From Nemertoderma westbladi (Eukaryota > Xenacoelomorpha > Nemertodermatida > Nemertodermatidae): a stretch of DNA of 64,000 nt. The notes under the pieces were generated by a model that was not told the DNA's origin, did not search any database, and saw only the letters and a list, made by a program, of their open reading frames with translations. A program made the translations under genes and the position numbers. The stretch is taken from contig JAUCBJ010004839.1 of NCBI GenBank assembly GCA_032718475.1, positions 1-64,000 on the forward strand, in the 5' to 3' direction. Within the stretch, counting starts at the first letter, position 1, and each line of letters opens with the position of its first letter. Below are positions 30,401 to 41,971 of the stretch, in pieces.

Positions 30401-33400
30401 ATATTTACTGAAATGTAGTGCACACCAACTCCTAGACATTACCATATCTGGATATTTACTGAAATGTAGTGCTCACCAACTCCTAGACATTACCATATCT
30501 GGATATTTACTGAAATGTAGTGCTCACCAACTCCTAGACATTACCATATTTGGATATTTACTGAAATGTAGTGCACACCAACTCCTAGACATTACCATAT
30601 CTGGATGTTTACTGAAATTTAGTGCACACCAACTCCTAGACATTACCATATCTGGATATTTACTGAAATTTAGTGCACACCAACTCCTAGACATTGCCAT
30701 ATCTGGATATTTACTAAAATGTAGTGCACACGAACTCCTAGACATTACCATATTTGGATATTTACTGAAATGTAGTGCACACCAACTCCTAGACATTACC
30801 ATATTTGGATATTTACTGAAATTTAGTGCACACCAACTCCTAGACATTGCCATATCTGGATATTACTGAAATGTAGTGCACACCAACTCCTAGACATTAC
30901 CATATCTGGATATTTACTGAAATGTGGTGCACACCAACTCCTAGACATTACCATATTTGGATATTTACTGAAATTTAGTGCACACCAACTCCTAGACATT
31001 GCCATATCTGGATAATTACTGAAATGTAGTGCACACCAACTCCTAGACATTACCATATCTGGATATTTACTGAAATGTAGTGCTCACCAACTCCTAGACA
31101 TTACCATATCTGGATATTTACTGAAATGTAGTGCACACCAACTCCTAGACATTACCATATCTGGATATTTACTGAAATGTAGTGCACACCAACTCCTAGA
31201 CATTACCATATCTGGATATTTACTGAAATGTAGTGCACACCAACTCCTAGACATTACCATATCTGGATATTTACTGAAATGTAGTGCACACCAACTCCTA
31301 GACATTACCATATCTGGATATTTACTGAAATGTAGTGCACACCAACTCCTAGACATTACCATATCTGGATATTTACTGAAATGTAGTGCACACCAACTCC
31401 TAGACATTACCATATCTGGATATTTACTGAAATGTAGTGCACACCAACTCCTAGACATTACCATATCTGGATATTTACTGAAATGTGGTGCACACCAACT
31501 CCTAGACATTACCATATTTGGATATTTACTGAAATGTAGTGCACACCAACTCCTAGACATTACCATATCTGGATATTTACTGAAATTTAGTGCACACCAA
31601 CTCCTAGACATTACCATATCTGGATATTTACTGAAATGTAGTGCACACCAACTCCTAGACATTACCATATCTGGATATTTACTGAAATGTGGTGCACACC
31701 AACTCCTAGACATTACCATATTTGGATATTTACTGAAATGTAGTGCACACCAACTCCTAGACATTACCATATTTGGATATTTACTGAAATGTAGTGCACA
31801 CCAACTCCTAGACATTACCATATCTGGATATTTACTGAAATTTAGTGCACACCAACTCCTAGACATTACCATATCTGGATATTTACTGAAATGTAGTGCA
31901 CACCAACTCCTAGACATTACCATATCTGGATATTTACTGAAATGTAGTGCACACCAACTCCTAGACATTACCATATCTGGATATTTACTGAAATGTAGTG
32001 CACACCAACTCCTAGACATTACCATATCTGGATATTTACTGAAATGTGGTGCACACCAACTCCTAGACATTACCATATTTGGATATTTACTGAAATGTAG
32101 TGCACACCAACTCCTAGACATTACCATATCTGGATATTTACTGAAATTTAGTGCACACCAACTCCTAGACATTACCATATCTGGATATTTACTGAAATGT
32201 AGTGCACACCAACTCCTAGACATTACCATATCTGGATATTTACTGAAATGTGGTGCACACCAACTCCTAGACATTACCATATTTGGATATTTACTGAAAT
32301 GTAGTGCACACCAACTCCTAGACATTACCATATTTGGATATTTACTGAAATGTAGTGCACACCAACTCCTAGACATTACCATATCTGGATATTTACTGAA
32401 ATTTAGTGCACACCAACTCCTAGACATTACCATATCTGGATATTTACTGAAATGTAGTGCACACCAACTCCGAGACATTACCATATCTGGATATTTACTG
32501 AAATGTAGTGCACACCAACTCCTAGACATTACCATATCTGGATGTTTACTGAAATTTAGTGCACACCAACTCCTAGACATTACCATATCTGGATATTTAC
32601 TGAAATTTAGTGCACACCAACTCCTAGACATTGCCATATCTGGATATTTACTGAAATGTAGTGCTCACCAACTCCTAGACATTACCATATCTGGATATTT
32701 ACTGAAATGTAGTGCACACCAACTCCTAGACATTACCATATCTGGATATTTACTGAAATTTAGTGCACACCAACTCCTAGACATTACCATATCTGGATAT
32801 TTACTGAAATTTAATGCACACCAACTCCTAGACATTACCATATCTGGATATTTACTGAAATTTAGTGCACACCAACTCGTAGACATTACCATATCTGTAT
32901 ATTTACTGAAATTTAGTGCACACCAACTCCTAGACATTACCATATCTGTATATTTACTGAAATTTAGTGCACACCAACTCCTAGACATTACCATATCTGG
33001 ATATTTACTGAAATTTAGTGCACACCAACTCCTAGACATTACCATATCTGTATATTTACTGAAATTTAGTGCACACCAACTCCTAGACATTACCATATCT
33101 GTATATTTACTGAAATTTAGTGCACACGAACTCCTAGACATTACCATATCTGTATATTTACTGAAATTTAGTACACACCAACTCCTAGACATTACCATAT
33201 CTGTATATTTACTGAAATGTAGTGCACACCAACTCCTAGACATTACCATATCTGGATATTTACTGAAATGTAGTGCTCACCAACTCCTAGACATTACCAT
33301 ATCTGGATATTTACTGAAATGTAGTGCACACCAACTCCTAGACATTACCATATCTGGATATTTACTGAAATGTAGTGCTCACCAACTCCTAGACATTACC

Positions 33401-33836
33401 ATATCTGGATATTTACTGAAATGTAGTGCACACCAACTCCTAGACATTACCATATCTGGATATTTACTGGTATGTAGTGCACACCAACTCCTAGACATTA
33501 CCATATCTGGATATTTACTGAAATGTAGTGCACACCAACTCCTAGACATTACCATATCTGGATATTTACTGAAATTTAGTGCACACCAACTCCTAGACAT
33601 TACCATATCTGGATATTTACTGAAATGTAGTGCACACCAACTCCTAGACATTACCATATCTGGATATTTACTGAAATGTAGTGCACACCAACTCCTAGAC
33701 ATTACCATATCTGGATGTTTACTGAAATTTAGTGCACACCAACTCCTAGACATTACCATATCTGGATATTTACTGAAATGTAGTGCACACCAACTCCTAG
33801 ACATTACCATATCTGGATATTTACTGAAATGTAGTG
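24441..33836. repeat. 51-bp satellite array, left block (about 184 copies)
   Basis: Unit: GTGCACACCAACTCCTAGAC, ATTACCATATCTGGATATTT, then ACTGAAATKTA. The main variants are TGTAGTG/TTTAGTG, TCTGGAT/TTTGGAT and TCTGTAT. Because 51 is a multiple of three, long open frames appear on both strands. Blocks of variants recur: the roughly 585-bp block at 29,861-30,445 is nearly repeated at 32,665-33,249, showing higher-order duplication of about 55 units. Confidence 0.97.
33832..33836. repeat. Target-site duplication TAGTG, left copy
   Basis: TAGTG abuts the left LTR; the identical TAGTG at 53,305-53,309 abuts the right LTR. Joining the flanks over one copy restores a normal satellite unit. Confidence 0.93.
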
Positions 33837-35185
33837 TAATTGAAGAGACAGCAACAATACCTGCAATATCCTACTGTAAAGTTTGTGAATCAAATCATAA
33901 ATCCGACCTTCTCACCAAAACAATAAACTCTAAGTAAGCGAATATATTGCAGTATCGATCTCTTATAACCGGTGAGGCAGAAAACAGTCTACGAGCAGAC
34001 AAACTTCGATGAAACAAAATCCCGCGCAGCGAATCCTAAAATCAGGCTGACTCACTGACGGACTAAGGGGCTCGTATACTTTGCCGCGGTGTGATTTATA
34101 TGGTTTGGGCAAAGAGACGCTAGCTAGGTACAGGCAGACTTGGAGATGTCTAACTAGCGGGCAAAACACAGTACGGACAAAGTTAATTTTATATATTTCG
34201 AGGTGTAAATAATTTCTAACGCGCGTGTGTTAATTCTGAACAGTCAAAAACAGTTTTGCTCCTTCACATATATAATTACTGGGTACGGTGTGCATTTTAC
34301 GAATATTCTAATTTTATAACTTGTAGGTCCAATACTCACGAATGATAAGGTTCCTTCCCCTCTTGCGTATTTCCAGGACTCAAATTCAGGCATAAGGTTA
34401 ATACTACGCCCAGAGTTCGGCAATTTTAGGTACCAGGTCCCTGATACTAAGAAGAGATGTGTTAGTTTACTACTGTAGGCGTACGGGTACTAATAGCTAT
34501 CCTGGCTCCTATCTAGAATTTTAGTCACCCAGGTAGTCCGGGTAACTTCCTATTAGGGCGTTGGCGGGGACACGGTAGATGTTAGTATCCCTGATAGCCT
34601 CAATTTATTTGCGCCTAGTGTAAACTGCCCTACCGCCTGAACGGTACAATCCCAATTCAGGTGAAAACACAATAACCCTCCTAACCTACAAGTTCTAATG
34701 CAATGGACACTGTCGTACTGCAAATAGTCGCACACGCACCTGTACTTAGCAAGAGTTAAGCGTACAGTTTGCTGCACCCTAACCAATGTGTATGCCTTGT
34801 ACCGGTGTGCCTACGTCCTATCTGCGTACTAGTATCTGCCTGCGCTCTCTCTCTCCCCCCGTAGGAATGTGAAGGTCTACTGTGGGTTTTTCCTGAATCA
34901 AGACAGTACAGTCCCTATGATGTAATTTTAGGCTTGCAGCGTGTCACTACGTCTACCTTTTGATCTTTGGTCTTACACTTAGGTAGCAAGGATCGAACGC
35001 TGTCTAACCTTTCAGGCGATGGGCGAATAACTATAGATGGTATTGCGGGTGTCTCTCGTCTACATTCCCGTGATGTTCCCGTTCATTGCTGCGGCCCGAT
35101 CTCTAGCCGGCCATCCTGTCCCTGAGTTTGTTCACCGTAGTGAATTCATAGTAAAACAGATAGAAAGCTGAGAGAATATTCTGAC

Positions 35186-35191
35186 TTTATT
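35186..35191 (-). terminator. Poly(A) signal AATAAA in the 3' LTR
   Basis: Minus strand AATAAA about 150 bases downstream of the TATA box. That is a plausible R-region poly(A) signal for the element's transcript. The same word lies at 52,732-52,737 in the 5' LTR. Confidence 0.5.
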
Positions 35192-35337
35192 ACAGAAGAC
35201 ACAATTATAATACAATGTAATCTGAGAATAAACTAAGCACGACAGAATATTGATAAGATAATCTGAGAAAGATTGAGATATAAGATTGAATGTATAAGAA
35301 GTTTGTGTAAGCAAGTATACTAATGAACGAAATCGCA

Positions 35338-35347
35338 CCTTTATATA
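35338..35347 (-). promoter_or_regulatory. TATA box in the 3' LTR
   Basis: Minus strand TATATAAAGG, identical to the 5' LTR copy. If active it would transcribe out into the left satellite and the antisense strand of the laminin gene. Confidence 0.5.
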
Positions 35348-35559
35348 CTAAATTTGTGCCGCAATCAATCGAGAAAATTCTCGATTGTTCTATGGGTTCT
35401 AACGAGGTTTTAAAGATAGCTTATTGGTCCAGCTAATATATAACTTGCACGACATTGGTTACAATCAAATAACTACAGCCTTATTGGTACAGACAAATGC
35501 AATTAATTTGTAGCGGTTAATTTAAATGAGTTGAAATTCTGCACAAAAAATAATTCGCA

Positions 35560-35633
35560 CTTACTAGGATTCGAACTCAATACCTACTACACATATAATT
35601 TCCAACGCTCTACCGACTGAGCTACTGAACCAC
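35560..35633 (-). ncRNA. tRNA-like segment in the 3' LTR
   Basis: On the minus strand it contains TAGCTCAGTCGG-TAGAGC (A box and D arm, 35,613-35,624) and GAGTTCGAATCCT (B box and T loop, 35,566-35,578), with box spacing normal for a tRNA. The flanking bases do not form a 7-bp acceptor stem and the T stem is weak. It is therefore a degenerate tRNA-derived element such as a SINE head or an internal Pol III promoter, not a working tRNA gene. Confidence 0.75.
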
Positions 35634-35758
35634 TTGACCGATGGGTGTACAATAGATATAATAAATACAAATGAGGACTCAAAGCAATCTTTTACAAAGT
35701 TAATCCGAATAAATAGAAATTTTGAAAATCCACGGCATTTAGGGAATATAATTCTATA

Positions 35759-36388
35759 CCGCTCCATGAAAACAGGATATTATCGTGCATAAAATATACG
35801 GTTTTCACCAATAATCAATCAAACTATCGAATACTTAGGGCGTACTTACATATTTACAATTAAATTTCAAACAATATTTCCTTTCTACGTAATGATTCGA
35901 TACAAAATAATTACAAATTCAAACTTTACGTATTTAAGGCTTTGCTAAGTAAGTACAATATAAATCTAAATTAAATTCACCAATATAAATCTATTGCATC
36001 TTAATATTGCATAAATTCAAACAATTACAAATACAAATAAATGAAAACAATAAGAAAGGCTCGCGAGTCTTCCATCTACTCTTACTTTCTATTTCACTGT
36101 AAATACAAATACTGCTTATAAGATATAAATTGCATAATATTCGGAACAATATAAATTGCATAAGTTCGGAATAATATAAATTGCATAAGTTCGGAATAAT
36201 CACGTAAATATAAAATATAAATTCTTACAAATATAAATCTTTACTAAATATAAATCTGACTAAATGTGAGTCTTACTAAATATGAGTTCTTCCAGAATAT
36301 AAAACTTTCTAAATATAAAACATATAATTCAAATCAATCACAAATCATAAGAAAGGCTCACGAGTCTTCCGTCCACCCTTGCCCTCCC
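35759..36388 (-). other. AT-rich 3' non-coding region of the BEL/Pao element
   Basis: 630 bp between the last ORF and the 3' LTR. It holds three imperfect 25-bp repeats with ATAAATTGCATAAGTTCGGA (about 36,122-36,200), two copies of the dispersed palindromic motif (36,057 and 36,354), and a weak purine stretch TGGAGCGG (minus) touching the LTR where a polypurine tract should lie. Confidence 0.6.
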
Positions 36389-39300
36389 TTATCGTTTAGT
36401 AGATCGAGCCCTGCCGCGTCCTCGAAAACTTCGCACAGGTGACTTTGCTCGCGATATGGGACTAATGGGACGAGTCACTGGTTTACTTGGGACGTTGAGA
36501 GACGGTGCGACTATTTCCTCGCAAATTCGTCTATTTGGCATCCCAAAACCTCGACCGATTCCTCGTGACCGATCAGTCGTCACTACAGTTGGTAGAACGT
36601 CTGGGAACGCGCGAGAAGTGGACGATGCAGACCCAAGAGTAGCTTGCGCCCCCTGTTGATCAGCTGGTGTATGTCCCGATCCTCCTACTGGTTCTCTTGG
36701 AAGTGATACCGTATCCCGAGTAACTCGAATGGTCGGCTCAGCTCCCTTGCGTTCTTCTACATTAATAATTTTCTTTAATTGTTGGCCCACTTTCTGGACC
36801 CGTATGATCCTACCCTGTCCGTCCTCCCGAGGGTGACGTGCAGACGGCGCAACCGGAGTGGCTGGTATATTTGTCGCCTCTAGGACCTCTTCTTCCTCGA
36901 ATACGCTCGCTCGTATACGTTTGTGGTAAAACGCGGCTCGGTACGCCCATGCGACGGTTAACCAAGCTCCTTTATTCCGCTTTTCAGTTCGGAAACGATC
37001 GAATTCACCATACGTGATGCGATTAACGACTTTCTGAAAATTCCACGTGTTTTTGTTATCTGGGTGAATCTGTAATAGATACTCGCGCACTACTCGGATT
37101 CCACTGTCGTGGGGCAAAATATCGACTACCTCGATAAGTTCGTCATATTGGGGCATAGCGGAGATGTATCCTTCCGACATCATCGTTTGGGGATTTACCG
37201 CCCAAAATCCAAGATGCGCTCTCATCGGAAATCGTCTTCTTTGTGCCGATACATGTTCGTCGGCTAAATCTTCCCACTCATCGAATAATTTTCTCACGAG
37301 TTTTACAGATTCGTGTTCATAAGGTATGTCTCTTAGTTGGCATTCAGATGCTCGATGTCCCTTTATATTGCAGTAAGTACATTGAGCCATAAATCTCCAG
37401 CAAGTATAAAAGGTATGAGACCCTTGATCCCCACACCATCCACAGATTAGCTGAGTCGTAGTAATGTGCTTTCCACTGCACTTTGTCATATGATGTCCAG
37501 CGACGCCACATTTACTACACATCGTATTGGTAGGGTACCACACTCGTTCGTATATAAGATCTCCAATCGGTCGAGCGCTTCCTCCCATACTATAATCGTA
37601 ATCATCTGGGTCTATGGGTTGGTAGGTTTCTGAAGGTTGTATACAAACTATAGCATCTGTTGATTCAAGTTGTCGAATCTCCGTCTGAGATTTCTTCGGG
37701 AGGTTCCTTTCTATCTCAAGAAGTTCCTCTAAAGGATCGTCGGCGATCGTAGTAGTTACTTCGAATTCATCACCAAGGTGACCGATAGGCGCGCGCGTCT
37801 GCCGTGATTCTTCCGTAATCTCCACGATACGTTCTCCTTCATAGGGTAACAATGTAAACATAGATGGTCTTTCGATAAGAGATCCCGCACAGCGAAGATA
37901 CACGTCTCGAAATATACTAAATCCTGCTCGAGTAAAGGCATTACACTGAGCGTCGGAGTTGTAGAAGGGTTCAAGGAATCGTCTAAACACGTCGGTACGA
38001 ATTCTCCCTTCCATGTAGAACGTATGATCTTCTCCGAGACAAAGTGGATGTCTTTTGAGAGTCCGAGACACAATGTCGGCGATTAGGCAAACATTCACTG
38101 ACGACTCTATTGCTAAATAATATTGTAAGACCGCTCTTGGAGGTGACGTAATAGCCCAATACACGCATCCTCTCCATTTAAGCTGTGATTCAAACTCACT
38201 CATATCTGGAGTATCACCTTCTCCATAAGTTTCAATATACTTGTTTCTTTTACCTTCCTTATAATCCCAATTGAATAACAGGTAGGAAATGTATCCAGTT
38301 CCAGTCTTCTGAGTATTATACTCACGAAAATATCCCTGTTCTATAGACCACAGAATAAGAGGTCGGGTGTCGACGTATGGTGTCGGTAGTCGGTCATCGC
38401 TGTCCGTCATGCCGGCGAAGTCGCTAATTAAATCCTCCCTTACTCCTGATCCAACCTTTACAACAGTTTTATCTAAAATCATGTTTCTTACCATCTTCGG
38501 TAACATTCTAGCGTCAATATTACAAGCTTGGTCCATCTTCTTTACTATATCGGTGATAAGATGGTGTCGCTTTGTATTCGCTGGAGGTATCGGCATTCGT
38601 TTGTCGCTTCTCTGTCTACTGAAAACGTGCAGGACTCCGTCCGCCGCTCTAATCTGTATAGTCTTAGAAGTCAAACTCTGCTGATGACTGCCTCCCTCGT
38701 TATCGTAAAACATATAACCGTTTTCCTGAAACGATCTAAACGTCCTAGTCCATTCATCCAACAATTCTTCTGAAGGTTGCCAAATCTTCTCTATATCCTT
38801 ATCCTCATCGAAACGAATAACCTTACCTCGCCAATCTGCGGCAATATCCGTATCCGACTCGAAGGTTCCGGTTCCAATCCATAAGCGAATCGTCTTGGTT
38901 AGATATCCTTTTAGATTACTCGGAGCTATGTCGGCACCAGCTCTATCCAATTCCTTAAAATCTTGAATATGAGGTGGAACGTTGTTCACGACCTTTTGAG
39001 TAATATGTCTACGTAAATCATATATCTTACTCATATCGCTGAAAACAACTGCAGGAAGAAACTCCAAGTTTGAAATGATTTCTGGATGATCCACGATGGG
39101 TATTTCGTACGTCGTATCCTGTCGGACTGGTATACTAATAGGGAAATTGAGTGTCGTACTCAATGGTTTCGTAGTTGAAGTACTATACGGTTGCATTTCT
39201 CTTGTCCTCTCCGGGGATGCAATCTGTAGTCTCTGAATAACGTTTTGAGCAAAGTTTATGCTCTCGAAAACTTCCGGTGTCATCTCCTTAGCTGAAGTTT

Positions 39301-39694
39301 GATCGTGTGACGTCCAATGGCAAGGTAGGCTCGCGAGTCTTCCACCCCATTCTTCCATCTCACCTTTCTCGAAAGCCTTGTAGGCTCTGTATAGGCTAAG
39401 AGCTTCTTTCTTTTCGCGGGTTGACTGATTTGCCTCGTCCCGCTTTCGTCCTTCTGGGCTCCTCCCGGAGGCGCACCCACGAGGCGGACGTGTTTCCACC
39501 ACCCCTGGGGCCAGTCCGACAGATGTTATTATCAGACCGGGCCGGAGGGTGGCCTGATGCTTCCCGGGTTCTGTTTTCGGTCCCCCGATCACACCAGCAC
39601 AGCTCGTCGAACGTGTAGCCAGATGGGCGGCTACTGTCAACTTACTGTGGCCTGACTGTACATTGAGCCAACTCAAAGTATAACAAAGAGTCAA
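36389..39694 (-). CDS. Large accessory ORF with three CCHC zinc knuckles, function unknown
   Basis: 1,101 codons read from ATG at 39,694, lying after integrase, where some retroelements carry env. I do not recognise the family. Residues 1-90 look like non-coding sequence. From about residue 91 the protein is rich in charged helix. Residues 726-739, 751-765 and 772-785 hold zinc knuckles (CSKCGVAGHHMTKC, then a Cys-x2-Cys-x5-His-x4-Cys, then CTYCNIKGHRASEC). The last 130 residues are basic and disordered, ending RGRGRARSTKR. No signal peptide or membrane segment is visible, so it is not an obvious envelope protein. An intact 3.3-kb frame amid broken pol genes suggests recent constraint. It is likely nucleic-acid binding, perhaps a second gag-like protein; this is inference. 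Confidence 0.7.
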   Translation of the reverse strand: MTLCYTLSWLNVQSGHSKLTVAAHLATRSTSCAGVIGGPKTEPGKHQATLRPGLIITSVGLAPGVVETRPPRGCASGRSPEGRKRDEANQSTREKKEALSLYRAYKAFEKGEMEEWGGRLASLPCHWTSHDQTSAKEMTPEVFESINFAQNVIQRLQIASPERTREMQPYSTSTTKPLSTTLNFPISIPVRQDTTYEIPIVDHPEIISNLEFLPAVVFSDMSKIYDLRRHITQKVVNNVPPHIQDFKELDRAGADIAPSNLKGYLTKTIRLWIGTGTFESDTDIAADWRGKVIRFDEDKDIEKIWQPSEELLDEWTRTFRSFQENGYMFYDNEGGSHQQSLTSKTIQIRAADGVLHVFSRQRSDKRMPIPPANTKRHHLITDIVKKMDQACNIDARMLPKMVRNMILDKTVVKVGSGVREDLISDFAGMTDSDDRLPTPYVDTRPLILWSIEQGYFREYNTQKTGTGYISYLLFNWDYKEGKRNKYIETYGEGDTPDMSEFESQLKWRGCVYWAITSPPRAVLQYYLAIESSVNVCLIADIVSRTLKRHPLCLGEDHTFYMEGRIRTDVFRRFLEPFYNSDAQCNAFTRAGFSIFRDVYLRCAGSLIERPSMFTLLPYEGERIVEITEESRQTRAPIGHLGDEFEVTTTIADDPLEELLEIERNLPKKSQTEIRQLESTDAIVCIQPSETYQPIDPDDYDYSMGGSARPIGDLIYERVWYPTNTMCSKCGVAGHHMTKCSGKHITTTQLICGWCGDQGSHTFYTCWRFMAQCTYCNIKGHRASECQLRDIPYEHESVKLVRKLFDEWEDLADEHVSAQRRRFPMRAHLGFWAVNPQTMMSEGYISAMPQYDELIEVVDILPHDSGIRVVREYLLQIHPDNKNTWNFQKVVNRITYGEFDRFRTEKRNKGAWLTVAWAYRAAFYHKRIRASVFEEEEVLEATNIPATPVAPSARHPREDGQGRIIRVQKVGQQLKKIINVEERKGAEPTIRVTRDTVSLPREPVGGSGHTPADQQGAQATLGSASSTSRAFPDVLPTVVTTDRSRGIGRGFGMPNRRICEEIVAPSLNVPSKPVTRPISPISRAKSPVRSFRGRGRARSTKR

Positions 39695-40610
39695 CCGGCA
39701 GGTGGACCAGTCGATAGCGATCGAGCACCAAGGTCGCCCTTGGGCCTAACCGACGGTCTTGTCCCATGTGGGCTTGCGCTACCCAACATGGAATTTTGAC
39801 TCGTTTTCACCTGCCTCGCCGGCAATATTGAGGGGAAGTAAGTTCCACAAACAATATTGACTAGCTCGAAAGCTAGGAACAAGTAACCACTTACCCGTCC
39901 TGTACACGTGTACTCAACAGATGTTCACGAAATCAAGTACACTACGGTAAACACAAATCTGACACATACCATGCACACACAGAGGACATAATCGGGTAAA
40001 GACAAAATCGGGGTCAAATCGGGAAAGACAAAATCAGAGGGGACAAAATTGTATCAACTCATAAAGAGTCGAGAGTACCTTATTTTACCGACAGGGTAAA
40101 ATAACTTTGTGTGCACAAAGTATGCTGGGGCGCAGTAAAGATATGGTCCTACTAATACCAGCGGCGTCTTGTCCAACTGGCAAGGGTTCCCATACCCACT
40201 CGCAGTGGCCACACATACAATCACGTGTACTCACGTACCTACAGCAACAGAAAGCCCAAAACCCGAACAAATCCCAAAGACCAATCAGCTGAACATGGAG
40301 ACAATAACATATAGTATCAAAAAAACGGAACAGCTGATGGCCAAAGGAACCCATCCAAGCCCCAAGCAAACTGCCACTGGTTGCTCACATACAAAACATA
40401 GTTCACGCCACATGAGCCACAAATCACGCCATGCCACCACCCCTACTGTGACTGGCAGTACGGCAACAGGCCGACTAGACGGTACCACGGCACCATGGCG
40501 ATTCATGGTTCGTTAGACACGAGGGCCTTCAGTGACTCCCTAGCACTATAGAACAAATTTAACGTGCCCCTAGACCCTCACGAGTCCGCCGCCGCCTGTT
40601 TACGCCACCC
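39695..40610 (-). other. Spacer between the two accessory ORFs, possible intron
   Basis: About 900 bp without a convincing ORF. A donor-like GAG|GTGAGG (plus 40,620-40,628) ends the 232-codon ORF. An acceptor-like AATCAG|TC (plus 39,422-39,427) lies at codon 91 of the 1,101-codon ORF, in matching phase 0. An intron of about 1.2 kb would therefore join the two frames. Confidence 0.45.
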
Positions 40611-41309
40611 CTATAGAGACCTCACCTCTTTAGGTAGCGTAAGTTCAAATACATCGGGTTCAACAACCTTAGGTGGGTAAATGACAGTTTCTCCCGCCTT
40701 TGGTCCGGTCATAGCAAATGAATGATATGGATTCGATAAAGGATACCCTCCTTCCTGGTAGCGTAGTTGTTGATGATTCGAACACCTCGCCAATATCGGT
40801 TCGGGATTTTCCTTATTCAAACGCATCGGAATCGCATTTCGTTGTTCGCGCATACAAGAACCGCATTGATAATAAAGTTTATAAACTGAAAATGCTTCCT
40901 TGGTTTCTCTATCGTCCCCTCGAGTTCGTCTGTAAAGATGCATTCCATCGAATTCATCGCGTACCGCAGGCATAGGTTCATGCGCCTTTAGGTATTGCAT
41001 GGTATGATACAAACGACTAATTTCAGTATCGGGGTCTTCGCTAATGTCTCCCGTATCACACAAAGCATCGTACGGGTAAAGTTCGTTGAAGGTTTGACGC
41101 AAACTTTCGATTCTTTCGTTTAATGCGTTTTGTCTTCTCTTTAATACGTTCGAGTCATATTTAGTTCTCGCGAGTTTCGCTGTACTTTCCGATAATTCTT
41201 TTATACCGAATATAGTATAATCCTTGGCTCCAAATCTTTCGAATGGCGCTGCTGCCTCCTCTTGGATATCATATCCCCATCTCGGCTCTCCTTGTATCCC
41301 TTTCTCCAT
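40611..41309 (-). CDS. Accessory ORF, 232 residues, unknown
   Basis: ATG at 41,309. It is a hydrophilic, helix-rich protein with a Cys-x2-Cys (CGSC) near residue 150 and no recognisable domain. A segment ETKEAFSVYKLYY resembles EKKEALSLYRAYK near codon 94 of the downstream 1,101-codon ORF. The C-terminus runs into a consensus 5' splice site, so it may be the first exon of a spliced accessory gene. Confidence 0.55.
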   Translation of the reverse strand: MEKGIQGEPRWGYDIQEEAAAPFERFGAKDYTIFGIKELSESTAKLARTKYDSNVLKRRQNALNERIESLRQTFNELYPYDALCDTGDISEDPDTEISRLYHTMQYLKAHEPMPAVRDEFDGMHLYRRTRGDDRETKEAFSVYKLYYQCGSCMREQRNAIPMRLNKENPEPILARCSNHQQLRYQEGGYPLSNPYHSFAMTGPKAGETVIYPPKVVEPDVFELTLPKEVRSL

Positions 41310-41971
41310 AATTAGGGTGTAGTTACATAATCATTACTACTAGAGGGAATACAACAGAGTTTGTAGTTAGTTGTGAGGAGACGTGAGAGTTTCGTCTGCC
41401 CTTTGGGCTCGACAACGCTCTAACCTCCTACCCATAGCCTAAGATCTAGGGTTTCTTTAATGACACGCTGCTTCTTATCTAAAATTTTTTGCCGAAATAA
41501 AAACGAATTTGGGCTAAACTGGCCGTGAGTCTAAAATACTCACCTTTTGATCCCAAACTATTATCAGAAAATAAGCAGTCAAGAATTAGTAATAAATATA
41601 GGGGAGTCTATTTATTGACGTAACTTATTGAAACAAGACCGTGTAAAATTTAATTAAAAAATTTTTAAGAAAGGCTCGCAAGTCTTCCTCTCTTGTTTCT
41701 CTAATTTTAAGTTCCACCCGACTGTACCCTGAAATCTATTCACTGGAGAAAATTTTAAAATTTTTCAAATCCAAATGGATTGTCTAAAATTTCAAAAATG
41801 TCTCAATATTGTGAGTTCCAAGTAGAATTCCATTTCTTATACCTACAAATCCCGCTCCTATGTGACACATAAGGGTACTACCCTCAATGTTCACATATAA
41901 AGACAATGGAATTCTACCGCTGTCCTTACTACGGTGTACAGGTACGTGGAAATCTATTTGTAAACTCCTAA
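41310..41971 (-). other. Non-coding spacer after integrase
   Basis: 660 bp of AT-rich DNA between the integrase stop and the 232-codon ORF. It contains one copy of the dispersed palindromic motif (41,672-41,685). No ORF is recognised. Confidence 0.65.

Larger units (their letters stand above)
33837..35758 (-). repeat. 3' LTR of the BEL/Pao element (left on plus strand)
   Basis: 1,922 bp, matching 51,383-53,304 at a constant offset of 17,546. I noted only three differences (AGGCAG/AGTCAG, CATTTTACG/CATTTAACG, CAGAGTTCG/CAGAATTCG). Short ORFs inside it are not convincing genes. Confidence 0.96.

Noticed and set aside
24421-33810. Long minus-strand ORFs (up to 602 codons) of a 17-residue repeat in the left 51-bp array
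   Set aside because: A repeat whose unit is a multiple of three with no stop in a frame stays open automatically. The frames break at single-base indels, variation is not codon-biased, and no promoter or start context is evident.
34553-35338. Small ORFs of 77 and 68 codons in both LTRs
   Set aside because: They are identical in the two LTRs simply because the LTRs are copies. No domain, start context or codon signal was seen.
35560-35633. Functional tRNA gene
   Set aside because: The A and B boxes are present but the acceptor stem does not pair and the T stem is poor.
36389-39694. Envelope gene of the retroelement
   Set aside because: No signal peptide, furin site or transmembrane segment is visible, while zinc knuckles and a basic tail point to nucleic-acid binding.
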